Origin: JAWMQL01 sp033283165
Lineage (GTDB): Bacteria; Pseudomonadota; Gammaproteobacteria; Pseudomonadales; Halieaceae
DNA: 64,000 nt
Assembly (NCBI GenBank): GCA_033283165.1
Contig: JAWMQL010000003.1
Coordinates: 62,001-126,000, forward strand
Reading direction: 5' to 3'
Made by a program: the position numbers and the translations under genes. Below, piece by piece: positions 15,752 through 23,710 of this stretch; position 1 is the first letter of the stretch, and each line of letters begins with the position of its first letter. The notes under the pieces were generated by a model that saw only the letters and a program-made list of their open reading frames with translations, made no database searches and was not told the DNA's origin.

Positions 15752-16843
15752 ATGACCGATCTCTTTGACAACCCCATGGGCCTCGACGGCTTCGAGTTCG
15801 TTGAATACGCCGCTACCGAGCGCGGCGTGCTGGAACCCGTGTTCGAGACCATGGGCTTCACCCATGTCGCGGACCACCGCTCCAAGGACGTGGACCTGTG
15901 GCGCCAGGGCGGTATCAATTTCATCATCAACTACGAACGCGGTTCCCCCGCCTGGTACCACGCCGAGGAGCACGGCCCCTCGGCCTGCGGCATGGCCTTC
16001 CGGGTGCGCGACGCCAAGGCCGCCTACGCCCGCGCTCTGGACCTGGGCGCCCAGCCCATCGATATTCCGGTGGGTCCGATGGAACTGAAACTGCCGGCGA
16101 TTCGCGGCATCGGCGGCGCGATCGTTTACCTGATCGACCGCTATGAGGAAGGGGCCAATATCTATGACATCGATTTCCAGTACCTGGAGGGTGTGGACCG
16201 TCACCCGGTGGGCTGCGGCTTCGAGGTCATCGACCACCTGACCCACAACGTCTACCGCGGCCGCATGGATTACTGGGCCCGCTACTACGAGCGCCTGTTC
16301 AATTTCCGGGAGATTCGCTTTTTCGATATCAAGGGTGAGTACACCGGGCTGCGCTCGCGCGCCATGACCGCGCCGGACGGCAAGATCCGCATTCCCCTGA
16401 ACGAGGAGGCCAAGGCCGGTGGCGAGGGCCAGATCGAGGAGTACCTGATGCAGTACAACGGCGAGGGCATACAGCATATCGCCCTGGCCTGCGAGAACCT
16501 GCCCGCCTGCTGGGACAGGCTGAAAGCCCTGGGGATGGAGTTCATGTCGCCGCCGCCGGATGCCTACTACGAGATGCTGGAGGAGCGCCTGCCCGGTCAC
16601 GGCGAACCGGTGGAGGAATTGAAGTCCCGTGGTATCCTGCTGGACGGATCCACCCGGGACGGCGATCCACGCCTGTTATTGCAAATTTTTTCAGAGACCC
16701 TGATCGGCCCGATCTTCTTCGAGTTCATCGAGCGCAAGCACGACGAGGGCTTCGGCGAGGGTAATTTCCAGGCCCTGTTCGAATCGATCGAGCGCGACCA
16801 GTTGCGCCGCGGCGCCCTGGGCAAAGCCGACTCGGCCGCCTGA
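15752..16843 (+). CDS. hpd: 4-hydroxyphenylpyruvate dioxygenase
   Basis: A 363-residue Fe(II) enzyme turning 4-hydroxyphenylpyruvate into homogentisate, the second step of tyrosine catabolism. It has two VOC-type domains. The iron ligands are visible as His162 (EVIDHLTHNV), His242 (GIQHIALAC) and Glu324 (IFFEFIERK), and the C-terminal GFGEGNFQALFESIERDQ is typical. Length matches bacterial HPPD. First gene of an operon with the VOC protein, fumarylacetoacetase and maleylacetoacetate isomerase, and divergent from an Lrp regulator. Confidence 0.97.
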   Translation: MTDLFDNPMGLDGFEFVEYAATERGVLEPVFETMGFTHVADHRSKDVDLWRQGGINFIINYERGSPAWYHAEEHGPSACGMAFRVRDAKAAYARALDLGAQPIDIPVGPMELKLPAIRGIGGAIVYLIDRYEEGANIYDIDFQYLEGVDRHPVGCGFEVIDHLTHNVYRGRMDYWARYYERLFNFREIRFFDIKGEYTGLRSRAMTAPDGKIRIPLNEEAKAGGEGQIEEYLMQYNGEGIQHIALACENLPACWDRLKALGMEFMSPPPDAYYEMLEERLPGHGEPVEELKSRGILLDGSTRDGDPRLLLQIFSETLIGPIFFEFIERKHDEGFGEGNFQALFESIERDQLRRGALGKADSAA

Positions 16844-16880
16844 GGCAGGACTGACTCAAACAGCAGGAAGAGGCCCCAGC

Positions 16881-17426
16881 ATGGAAATAAAACGCATACA
16901 CCACGTGGCCTACCGCTGCCGCGACGCAAAGGAGACGGTGGAATTCTACCAGCGGGTGCTGGGGATGGACTTCGTACTCGCCATCGCCGAGGACCGGGTA
17001 CCTTCCACCAAGGCGCCGGACCCCTACATGCATGTATTCATGGACGCGGGTATGGGCAACGTGCTGGCCTTCTTTGAACTGCCCAATTCGCCCGAGATGG
17101 GTACCGACCCCAACACCCCGGACTGGGTACAGCATATCGCGTTCGAGGTGGCCGACATGGATGCCCTGCACACCGCCCGGGCGGCTGTGGAAGCCGAGGG
17201 TCTGGAGGTCATCGGTCCCACCAATCACGGCATCTTTCACTCCATCTACTTCCGCGACCCCAACGGTCACCGGCTGGAACTGGTCGCCAACACCTGCACC
17301 GAGGAAGAAATGACCGAGCTGCATCGCGTGGCACCGGCTATGCTGGAAGAGTGGAGTCGCACCAAAAAGGCGCCGCAACACGCAGCCTGGCTGCACGAAA
17401 AGGAATTCCAGGGAGAAAGTGAATGA
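16881..17426 (+). CDS. VOC-superfamily metalloenzyme in the tyrosine-catabolism operon; candidate extradiol-type dioxygenase
   Basis: A 181-residue glyoxalase/extradiol-dioxygenase-fold protein. The two beta-alpha-beta-beta-beta modules give one metal site: likely ligands are His8 (RIHHVAYRC), His85 (WVQHIAFEV) and Glu133 (HRLELVAN), with His51 and Glu66 (AFFEL) nearby. The start is an ATG behind GGAAGAGG. It lies between hpd and fah, and its stop overlaps the fah start (ATGA). The hmgA gene that normally links HPPD to FAH/MAI is absent here. A homogentisate-ring-cleaving or other pathway-specific role is therefore possible, but this is inference. A glyoxalase-like detoxifying role is the alternative. 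Confidence 0.8.
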   Translation: MEIKRIHHVAYRCRDAKETVEFYQRVLGMDFVLAIAEDRVPSTKAPDPYMHVFMDAGMGNVLAFFELPNSPEMGTDPNTPDWVQHIAFEVADMDALHTARAAVEAEGLEVIGPTNHGIFHSIYFRDPNGHRLELVANTCTEEEMTELHRVAPAMLEEWSRTKKAPQHAAWLHEKEFQGESE

Positions 17427-18412
17427 AACTGGCAAGCCTCAAATCCGGCCGCGACGGCCAACTGATCGTGGTGTCCCGGGACCTGAGCCGGGCGGTCAGC
17501 GCCGAAGGCATTGCCCCGACCCTGCAATACGCGCTGGACAACTGGGCCGACACCAGCCCTGACCTGGAGAAACTCTACGCCGCGTTGAACGAAGGTGCCG
17601 CCGCGGGTGATTTTCAGTTCGACCCGGCCGCCTGCGACGCGCCCCTGCCCCGGGCCTACCACTGGGCCGACGGCAGCGCCTACGTGACGCATGTGGAACT
17701 GGTGCGAAAGGCCCGCGGGGCCGAGTTACCGGAGTCGTTCTGGTCCGACCCGCTGGTCTACATGGGCGCCTCGGACGCGTTCATCGGCGCGCGGGACGAC
17801 ATCCTGGTGGAGAGCGAGGACTGGGGTATCGATTTCGAGGCTGAAGTCGTCGTGGTGACCGACGACGTTCCGGCCGGGGTGAGCGTGGCGCAGGCTGCAA
17901 GCCACATCCGCCTGCTCGGACTGGTCAACGACGTGTCCCTGCGCAACCTGATCCCGGCGGAACTGGGCAAGCAGTTCGGATTCTACCAGTCCAAGCCCTG
18001 GACCAGCTTCACCCCCGTCCTGGCCACCCCGGACGAACTGGGCGCAGCCTGGGACGGCGCCAGGGTGCACCTGCCGCTGCGGGCGACCCTCAACGGCGAA
18101 CTGGTCGGCGCCCCCAACGCGGGCGTGGACATGACCTTCGACTTTCCGACCCTGATCGCCCACTGCGCCAGGTCCCGGTCCCTGATGGCGGGCACGGTGA
18201 TCGGATCCGGCACGGTCTCCAACGTGGGAAGCCGTGACGGCTCCTGCTGCCTGGCGGAAGTGCGCTGCCTGGAAATCATTCGCGATGGCCAACCCTCCAC
18301 TCCCTTCATGTCGTTCGGCGACCGGATCGAAATCGACATGCTGGACAGTCAGGGTGAGACTATTTTTGGCAAGATAGACCAGCAGGTAAAGCAATACACA
18401 CCACCCGGTTGA
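17423..18412 (+). CDS. fahA: Fumarylacetoacetate hydrolase-family protein
   Basis: A 329-residue FAH-fold enzyme cleaving fumarylacetoacetate to fumarate and acetoacetate, the last step of the homogentisate pathway. The metal-binding acidic motif is in DWGIDFEAEVVVV (Asp-x-Glu-x-Glu), followed by LLGLVNDVSLRNLIPAE and a GSGTVSNVG segment typical of the family. It is of the shorter bacterial type (~330 residues), without the long mammalian N-terminal domain. Translation is probably coupled to the VOC gene by the ATGA overlap; maiA follows after 8 bp. Confidence 0.92.
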   Translation: MKLASLKSGRDGQLIVVSRDLSRAVSAEGIAPTLQYALDNWADTSPDLEKLYAALNEGAAAGDFQFDPAACDAPLPRAYHWADGSAYVTHVELVRKARGAELPESFWSDPLVYMGASDAFIGARDDILVESEDWGIDFEAEVVVVTDDVPAGVSVAQAASHIRLLGLVNDVSLRNLIPAELGKQFGFYQSKPWTSFTPVLATPDELGAAWDGARVHLPLRATLNGELVGAPNAGVDMTFDFPTLIAHCARSRSLMAGTVIGSGTVSNVGSRDGSCCLAEVRCLEIIRDGQPSTPFMSFGDRIEIDMLDSQGETIFGKIDQQVKQYTPPG

Positions 18413-18420
18413 GGGCCGCC

Positions 18421-19068
18421 ATGAAGCTCTACTCCTATTTTCGTTCTTCCGCAGCGTTCAGGGTCCGGATAGCGCTCAGACTGAAAGGCCTGGACTACGA
18501 TACCCTGCCCATCAACCTGCTGAAGGCGGAACAGAAAAGCGCCGACTACCTGGCGCTCAACCCGCAGGGGCTGGTCCCGGCGCTGGAACTGGAACCCGGT
18601 ACGGTGCTGGGCCAGTCGGTGGCCCTGCTGGAGTGGCTGGAGGAGTGCCATCCCCAGCCCCACCTGCTGCCGCTGGATCCGCTGGAGCGGGCCCGGGTGC
18701 GCTCGGTGGTGAACAGCATCACCTGTGACGTACACCCCCTGTGCAATATCGCCGTCACCAACTACCTGCAGACCCGTTACGAAGCGGACAAGGACGATAT
18801 CCTGGACTGGTACACCACCTGGATGCACCGCGGATTCGCGGCCATCGAACCGGTACTGGCGGCCAATAACAGGCCCTGCGCCTTCGGCGACGAGCCCGGC
18901 ATGGCCGACGTTTGCCTGGTTCCCCAGGTTTACAATGCGCGCCGCTTCGACATCGACCTGGCGCCCTTCCCGCACCTCACCCGGGTGGTCGATCACTGCA
19001 GGACCCTGCCCGAGTTCGAGGCCGCCGCGCCCGAAAACCAGCCCGACAGCACCTTGCAGGTCAACTGA
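18421..19068 (+). CDS. maiA: Maleylacetoacetate isomerase (zeta-class GST)
   Basis: A 215-residue zeta-class glutathione transferase that isomerises maleylacetoacetate to fumarylacetoacetate. The diagnostic active-site motif is SSAAFRVRIALRLKG (residues 9-23), where the first serines bind glutathione. ATG 18421 follows GAGGG; the longer frame from TTG 18409 is less likely. The presence of both this isomerase and FahA implies that maleylacetoacetate is really made in this cell, so some homogentisate-cleaving enzyme must exist either here or elsewhere in the genome. Confidence 0.95.
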   Translation: MKLYSYFRSSAAFRVRIALRLKGLDYDTLPINLLKAEQKSADYLALNPQGLVPALELEPGTVLGQSVALLEWLEECHPQPHLLPLDPLERARVRSVVNSITCDVHPLCNIAVTNYLQTRYEADKDDILDWYTTWMHRGFAAIEPVLAANNRPCAFGDEPGMADVCLVPQVYNARRFDIDLAPFPHLTRVVDHCRTLPEFEAAAPENQPDSTLQVN

Positions 19069-19132
19069 CCCGGGACTCATCCGGACCCCACGGCGTTCCC
19101 GTATAAGCCGAAAGAACTAGGGGAACACCGAC

Positions 19133-19882
19133 ATGCGACGAATGCACGCCACCATGGCATTGGCCACAGGGCTCCTGGCCCACACGGCGTGGGCGGACCA
19201 GCCGGCGTTTAATGTCGAAGTGGAGCTCGGCGCCACCTACCAGGAGAAAAACACGGTCCAGATACCCAATGACCGCGAGGGTGATCGCTTCTCACTCAGG
19301 GACATTGCCGGGTCCGGGCCCTGGACAAGCGCCAGGATCAATTTCACCTGGGATATCAACGACCGGCACGGCCTGCGGGTGGTGCTGGCGCCGCTGTCCT
19401 ACAGCGAAAGCGGCAGACTGGACGAGAACGTGCGCTTTGACGGCAAACGCTTCCTCGCTGGCCAGGCGGTAAGAGGCAGCTACCGGTTCAACTCCTGGCG
19501 CTTGGGGTACCGCTATCGCCTGCTTGCGACCGATGCGTGGCGCCTGTGGCTGGGCGGCACCCTCAAGATCAGGGACGCGAAGATCGAGCTGCGCCAGGGT
19601 GACGTGCGGGCCAGCGACGACAACCTGGGGGTGGTGCCGTTACTGCACGTCGCCGGCGAGTACCGTTTCAATGACCGGTGGAGTTTCCAGTTCGATTTCG
19701 ACGGGCTGGCCGGGGGTCCCGGCCGGGCCATCGACCTCGGCCTGAAACTCGGCTACCGGATCGACGACCGCTGGCGCCTGAGCGCCGGGTATCGCGCGCT
19801 GGAGGGTGGCGTGGACACAGACGACGTGTACAACTTCGCCTGGTTCAATACCGCGCTGGTGGCATTGGACTACCGCTTCTAG
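19133..19882 (+). CDS. Outer-membrane beta-barrel-like protein of unknown function
   Basis: A 249-residue protein with a signal peptide (MALATGLLAHTAWA, then DQPAF). The rest is rich in alternating aromatic and polar residues (YRFNSWRLGYRYRL, GEYRFNDRWSFQFDFDG, KLGYRIDDRWRLSAGYR) and ends in YRF. A terminal Phe is the hallmark of proteins inserted in the outer membrane by BAM. An 8-12 stranded barrel fits. No family name is recognised. The start ATG is 9 nt after AGGGG. It follows maiA by 64 bp and converges on the sigma-factor gene. Confidence 0.75.
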   Translation: MRRMHATMALATGLLAHTAWADQPAFNVEVELGATYQEKNTVQIPNDREGDRFSLRDIAGSGPWTSARINFTWDINDRHGLRVVLAPLSYSESGRLDENVRFDGKRFLAGQAVRGSYRFNSWRLGYRYRLLATDAWRLWLGGTLKIRDAKIELRQGDVRASDDNLGVVPLLHVAGEYRFNDRWSFQFDFDGLAGGPGRAIDLGLKLGYRIDDRWRLSAGYRALEGGVDTDDVYNFAWFNTALVALDYRF

Positions 19883-19895
19883 CCGCACTCTCTCG

Positions 19896-21185
19896 CTAGG
19901 CGTTCTCACGATAATCGTTGAACAGCGAGCGCACCCTGGGATTTCGCGCCAGTTTTTCCAGCGCCGACTGTTCCAGCTGGCGCACCCATTCGCGACTGAC
20001 CGCCAGCTCCTCCGCGAGCTCCGCACGGCTGCGGGGTTGCTGCTCGTCGAGGCCCCAACGACCACTGACCACGCGTCGCTCAGTGGGGTCGAGCGACCTC
20101 ATCTGTCGTTCCAGGCAGCGTTTGAGTGACGCCTTTTCTGCAGCCTCCTCGGTGCTGCCGAAGGCGTCACCGGCCAGGGTGTCGACCAGTTGCAGGTCCC
20201 CATCTTCAAACAGCGGAGCGTGCAGGGACGTCCCCAGGTTGCGCAGCTGTAAAATCTCGCGCGTCTTGTCCAACGACAGTCCCGCCGCCTGAGCCAGCGC
20301 CTGGTCGGAGCGGCGCCGGGGAGAGAGGCTCTCCTGTTCCAGCCGCAGGCGATACAGCCGCGACACCTGCTCCTGCACATGATTGGGATAGCGGATCAGC
20401 GCGCCGCTCTCACCGACTGAGCGGCGAATAGCCTGGTTGATCCAGTTGAAACAATACGTGCTGAAGCGAAAACCCTTGCGGTAGTCGTATTTTTCAGCCG
20501 CGCGCATCAGCCCGAGGATACCGTCCTGCACGAGGTCGGGAAAAGGCACATTCCTGCCGCGGTATTTACCGGCGATGGTGAACACCAGTCGCAGGTTGTG
20601 CAGTATCAATTTGTCTCGCGCCCGCTCGTATCGCTGTATGAGGAGGCGGGCCCTGCGGTGCTCACGATGGCCAAAGGGCGCGGCGGCGACCCTGGCGCTA
20701 TCGGGCCAATCACGCATCCAGCTGCGGATCGCGCCGGCGACTGCACTGTGGCGGCTCTCCGTCGGCCCCCCCGCCACCTCAACCATCGCGATCACCAGGG
20801 TCGCTGGCAACGCCAGCGAGCGCAAGTCGCGGAATATTGTCGACGGGGCACGACGTTTACGCAGTGACTCTGCCAGCGCCGCAAGGGCAGTTGACAAGGT
20901 TCCTTTTTTCCCCAGTTCCTGCAGCTCGCGCCGCAGCAGGAAATACTGCTCGCGATTCGCAAAGCGGCCAATGTCCGGCGCTGAATCCTGCATGGCAGCA
21001 CAGAACCCGGCGAGCCACTGGCGCCTGTTCGCATCGTGAGCCAGCATCGCCAACAGCTCATCCACCGCATCCCACTTCTCGCGATCCGTCTCTTTCTCCT
21101 GCTCGCTATCGAGCAACGGGAATTGCCTCGCGGTGCCAAACAGCGCTTCCAGTTCCTGCTCAGAGGTGTCCAGGGTCCTTTGCAT
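19896..21185 (-). CDS. Atypical sigma-70-family RNA polymerase sigma factor (RpoD/RpoS-like group 2)
   Basis: A 429-residue sigma factor from ATG 21185 (preceded by GTGAGGGCGA); a GTG at 21275 would add 30 residues. Region 2 is clear: LILHNLRLVFTIAGKYRGRNVPF, DLVQDGILGLMRAAEKYDYRKGF, then FSTYCFNWINQAIRRS. Region 3 follows, and region 4.2 is LAVSREWVRQLEQSALEKL. In region 2.3 housekeeping factors read FSTYATWWIRQAI; here one of the two tryptophans used to melt the -10 element is Asn, and flanking residues differ. The N-terminal ~190 residues are poorly conserved. It probably recognises its own promoter set. Divergent from a MerR-type regulator. Confidence 0.88.
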   Translation of the reverse strand: MQRTLDTSEQELEALFGTARQFPLLDSEQEKETDREKWDAVDELLAMLAHDANRRQWLAGFCAAMQDSAPDIGRFANREQYFLLRRELQELGKKGTLSTALAALAESLRKRRAPSTIFRDLRSLALPATLVIAMVEVAGGPTESRHSAVAGAIRSWMRDWPDSARVAAAPFGHREHRRARLLIQRYERARDKLILHNLRLVFTIAGKYRGRNVPFPDLVQDGILGLMRAAEKYDYRKGFRFSTYCFNWINQAIRRSVGESGALIRYPNHVQEQVSRLYRLRLEQESLSPRRRSDQALAQAAGLSLDKTREILQLRNLGTSLHAPLFEDGDLQLVDTLAGDAFGSTEEAAEKASLKRCLERQMRSLDPTERRVVSGRWGLDEQQPRSRAELAEELAVSREWVRQLEQSALEKLARNPRVRSLFNDYRENA

Positions 21186-21258
21186 CACATTCGCCCTCAC
21201 TGCTTCGTCACTCTTGGTACGCAAGTACGGCCTGCAATGACCGACCTCAGAGCGCCTC

Positions 21259-21280
21259 TTGTCGATAAAATTCACGACAA
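21259..21280. promoter_or_regulatory. Inverted repeat between the sigma-factor and MerR genes
   Basis: TTGTCG-N10-CGACAA, perfect arms with an AT-rich centre, lies midway between the two divergent starts. A dyad of this size within a promoter spacer is the usual MerR operator layout. On the minus strand a TTGACC at 21290-21285 could be the -35 of the sigma gene. Confidence 0.45.
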
Positions 21281-21349
21281 AACCTGGTCAATAAATCCGC
21301 CGGCGACGTTCTTTCGTAAGCAGTAACAGGCCCGCCACACGGAACAGCA

Positions 21350-22324
21350 ATGAACAAACCTGCCATTGAACAGCGCCCCCTGTACGGTATCGGTACCGTG
21401 GCGCGCCTGACGGGCATCAAGCCGGACACCCTGCGGGTCTGGGAAAGACGCTACGGACTGGGAGCCAGCCGCAAGACAGAGACCGGACGCAGGCAGTACA
21501 CCCAGTCTGATCTGGAGCACCTGCAGATTATCGCCAGACTCATTGACCGTGGTGCACGCATCGGCGAGGTGGCGGGGGCAAATCGCAAGACCCTGGACAT
21601 GCTGCTGCGCCGGGACGCCACCAATGATCAGCTCTCGGGCGCGTCCGGTAAACCGCACACCGTGTTTGTCGGCCCCGCCCTGTGCGACTGGCTGGATGCC
21701 CACCAGGGCTGCGTTGCGCGGGTGGAGGCCACGCTGATGCGCTCGGTGCTGGCAGAGGTTCAGGCCAAATCACTGGCTGCCATTGAACAGGCCGACGCCC
21801 TGGTACTGGAAATCTCGGCGCTCTCCCCCAGCCAGGAGGCCCTGGCCGACAGGGTGGCCAGTACCCTGGGGGCCGGCAGGGTGATCGTATATTACCGTTT
21901 CGGCAATGGTCGCCGGGTCGGCGCGTTGCAGGCGCGGGGTTATACGGTACTGCCGTTCCCGCCGGATCCGGTGCGCCTGGCCTGCGAACTGGCTCGCTGC
22001 GAGACAGAACGGGCAACCACGCAGGGCGAAACCAGCCTGGGTGAACTGGTAGACATTCACCCGCGAAAATACAGCGAGGCCGATCTGTCAGCGGCGGCTG
22101 CCCTGAAGGGCGCACTGGATTGTGAATGTCCCCCGCATATTGTGTCGCTGATCAGGTCGCTCGCTGAATTCGAACAGTACTCCGCCAACTGCTCAGTCGA
22201 AAACTGGCGCGAGGCGGCAGTGCACGCCTGCATTTACGCCTACACCGGCCAGGCGCGCTGGCTCATGGAACGGGCGTTGGACGCACTGCTGGATGGTCAC
22301 GACCAGGACCAGGACGTCCCGTAG
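21350..22324 (+). CDS. MerR-family transcriptional regulator with a large C-terminal sensory region
   Basis: A 324-residue protein. Residues about 11-80 form a MerR winged helix-turn-helix (LYGIGTVARLTGIKPDTLRVWERRYGL, then GRRQYTQSDLEHLQIIARLIDRG). The middle (about 100-200) has an alternating hydrophobic pattern like the Rossmann half of B12-binding regulators (VFVGPALCDWLDAHQ, ADALVLEIS, GRVIVYYRFGNGRRVGALQARGYTVLPFP). The cobalamin-ligating DxHxxG is missing, so it is a degenerate or B12-independent relative of CarH/LitR. The C-terminal ~80 residues (CPPHIVSLIRSLAEFEQYSANC) form a helical domain. Likely controls the divergent sigma factor. Confidence 0.85.
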   Translation: MNKPAIEQRPLYGIGTVARLTGIKPDTLRVWERRYGLGASRKTETGRRQYTQSDLEHLQIIARLIDRGARIGEVAGANRKTLDMLLRRDATNDQLSGASGKPHTVFVGPALCDWLDAHQGCVARVEATLMRSVLAEVQAKSLAAIEQADALVLEISALSPSQEALADRVASTLGAGRVIVYYRFGNGRRVGALQARGYTVLPFPPDPVRLACELARCETERATTQGETSLGELVDIHPRKYSEADLSAAAALKGALDCECPPHIVSLIRSLAEFEQYSANCSVENWREAAVHACIYAYTGQARWLMERALDALLDGHDQDQDVP

Positions 22325-22364
22325 ACGGGCTAGCTGGCTTCCGGCACAGACCGCAGCGGACAGG

Positions 22365-23597
22365 TCACCCGTCCGCCACATCGAAAGCAATCGGCATGCG
22401 CTTGATGCCATTGATGAAATTGGAACGCAGCCAGGCGATCTCACCGTCCAGACGCGGATTGCGCATACGGCGCACGATCTCCTCGAAGATAACCATCAGC
22501 TCCAGTCGCGCCAGGTGCGAACCGAGGCAGAAGTGCTGCCCGATGCCGAACGCGCGATGCTCGTTGCGCACGTCCTCGCGCTGGTTGCGGGTGATATCGA
22601 AACGGTCACCATCGGCAAATACCCTTTCGTCGGCACTGGCGGCGCCGTAGTACATCTGGACCCGGTCACCCTTCCTGATCTGTTTGCCGCACAGTTCCAC
22701 GTTGTCCATCGCGGTGCGACGGAAGGCGATCACCGCCGGGTTGAAACGCAGGAATTCCTCGATCGCATCCTCGATTTTTGACGGGTCGTCCACCAGGGCC
22801 TGGTACTGCTCCGGGTTTTCCATCAGCAGGCGCATACCGTGGGTCGTCACGGTACGGGTGGTCTCATTCCCGGCAACCATCAGCATCAGGAAGAAATTGC
22901 AGAACTCCGCTTCCGTCAGCGGTTCATCCTCTACCGTGCCGGTCAACAGCACATTGACGATATCATTCCGGGGCTGGTCCTGGTGCAGTTGGGCCGCCTC
23001 GTTGGCGATCATGAACATCTCGATCATGGCGTTGGTGCCATGTTCCCTGCTGATCGTCAGCTCCGGGTCGTCCATGCCAATCATGATATTGGTCAACTCG
23101 AACAGGCGCTTGCGTTTCTCGATCGGCACGCCCATCAGCTCGCAGATGGCGATGAGCGGCAGCTCCGCCGCCACGTCCTCCACAAACTCGCAGCGCCCTC
23201 CCTCGACCGCGCGGTCGACGATATCCCTGGCCACCTCCCGGAAGCGCTCGTGGTAGGAATCCACGGCTTTGGGGGTAAAGGCCGCGCGCACCAGGCGCCG
23301 GAACTTCAGGTGCTGGGGCGGATCCATGTTGATCAACTGGGTCTGCATCATGGCCAGGTCCTCGTCCGGCGGCTCAATCAGCAGGCAGGAGCGCTCGGCG
23401 GAGGAGAACAGCGCCGGGTTCTTGGAGATGTAATCCAGTTCCTCCTGCCGGGTGATCACCCAGAAACCCACCCCCTCCTCCGGGTTCTCGTGCCAGTACA
23501 CGGGTTCCTCGTTGCGCAGGTACCTGTAGACATCGCGGGGCAGACCGCCGATGAAGGTTTCCGGTTCGGTCAGGGCAATTCGGGGACAGCCGGGCAT
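22365..23597 (-). CDS. Cytochrome P450
   Basis: A 410-residue bacterial class I P450. The I-helix oxygen-activation motif is AGNETTR, the K-helix ExxR is EEFLR, and the haem-thiolate loop is AFGIGQHFCLGSHLAR with the axial Cys. No membrane anchor is present, so it is soluble and depends on ferredoxin/reductase partners, which are not encoded next to it. By overall pattern (MDPPQHLKFRRLVRAAFTP, NFFLMLMVAGNETTR) it resembles CYP groups acting on sterol side chains, terpenes or alkanes, but substrate assignment is inference. It has its own promoter and a strong GAGGAGG ribosome-binding site. Confidence 0.95.
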   Translation of the reverse strand: MPGCPRIALTEPETFIGGLPRDVYRYLRNEEPVYWHENPEEGVGFWVITRQEELDYISKNPALFSSAERSCLLIEPPDEDLAMMQTQLINMDPPQHLKFRRLVRAAFTPKAVDSYHERFREVARDIVDRAVEGGRCEFVEDVAAELPLIAICELMGVPIEKRKRLFELTNIMIGMDDPELTISREHGTNAMIEMFMIANEAAQLHQDQPRNDIVNVLLTGTVEDEPLTEAEFCNFFLMLMVAGNETTRTVTTHGMRLLMENPEQYQALVDDPSKIEDAIEEFLRFNPAVIAFRRTAMDNVELCGKQIRKGDRVQMYYGAASADERVFADGDRFDITRNQREDVRNEHRAFGIGQHFCLGSHLARLELMVIFEEIVRRMRNPRLDGEIAWLRSNFINGIKRMPIAFDVADG

Positions 23598-23635
23598 GGG
23601 GCATACCTCCTCAGAGGGAAGACAATACGCTTTAC

Positions 23636-23663
23636 ACTATAGCCTATTAGTTGTTAGTTTCAA
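23636..23663 (-). promoter_or_regulatory. Sigma-70 promoter of the P450 gene with a direct repeat in the spacer
   Basis: Minus strand: TTGAAA (23663-23658), 16-bp spacer, TATAGT (23641-23636), both 5/6 matches. The predicted start is near 23629. A direct repeat of AACTAA with 7-bp spacing overlaps the -35 and the spacer and could be a repressor site. Confidence 0.65.
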
Positions 23664-23710
23664 GCGCGAAAACCCTCTGCCGGCGCCACCGGGCCACAGC
23701 GGCAGCCGGT

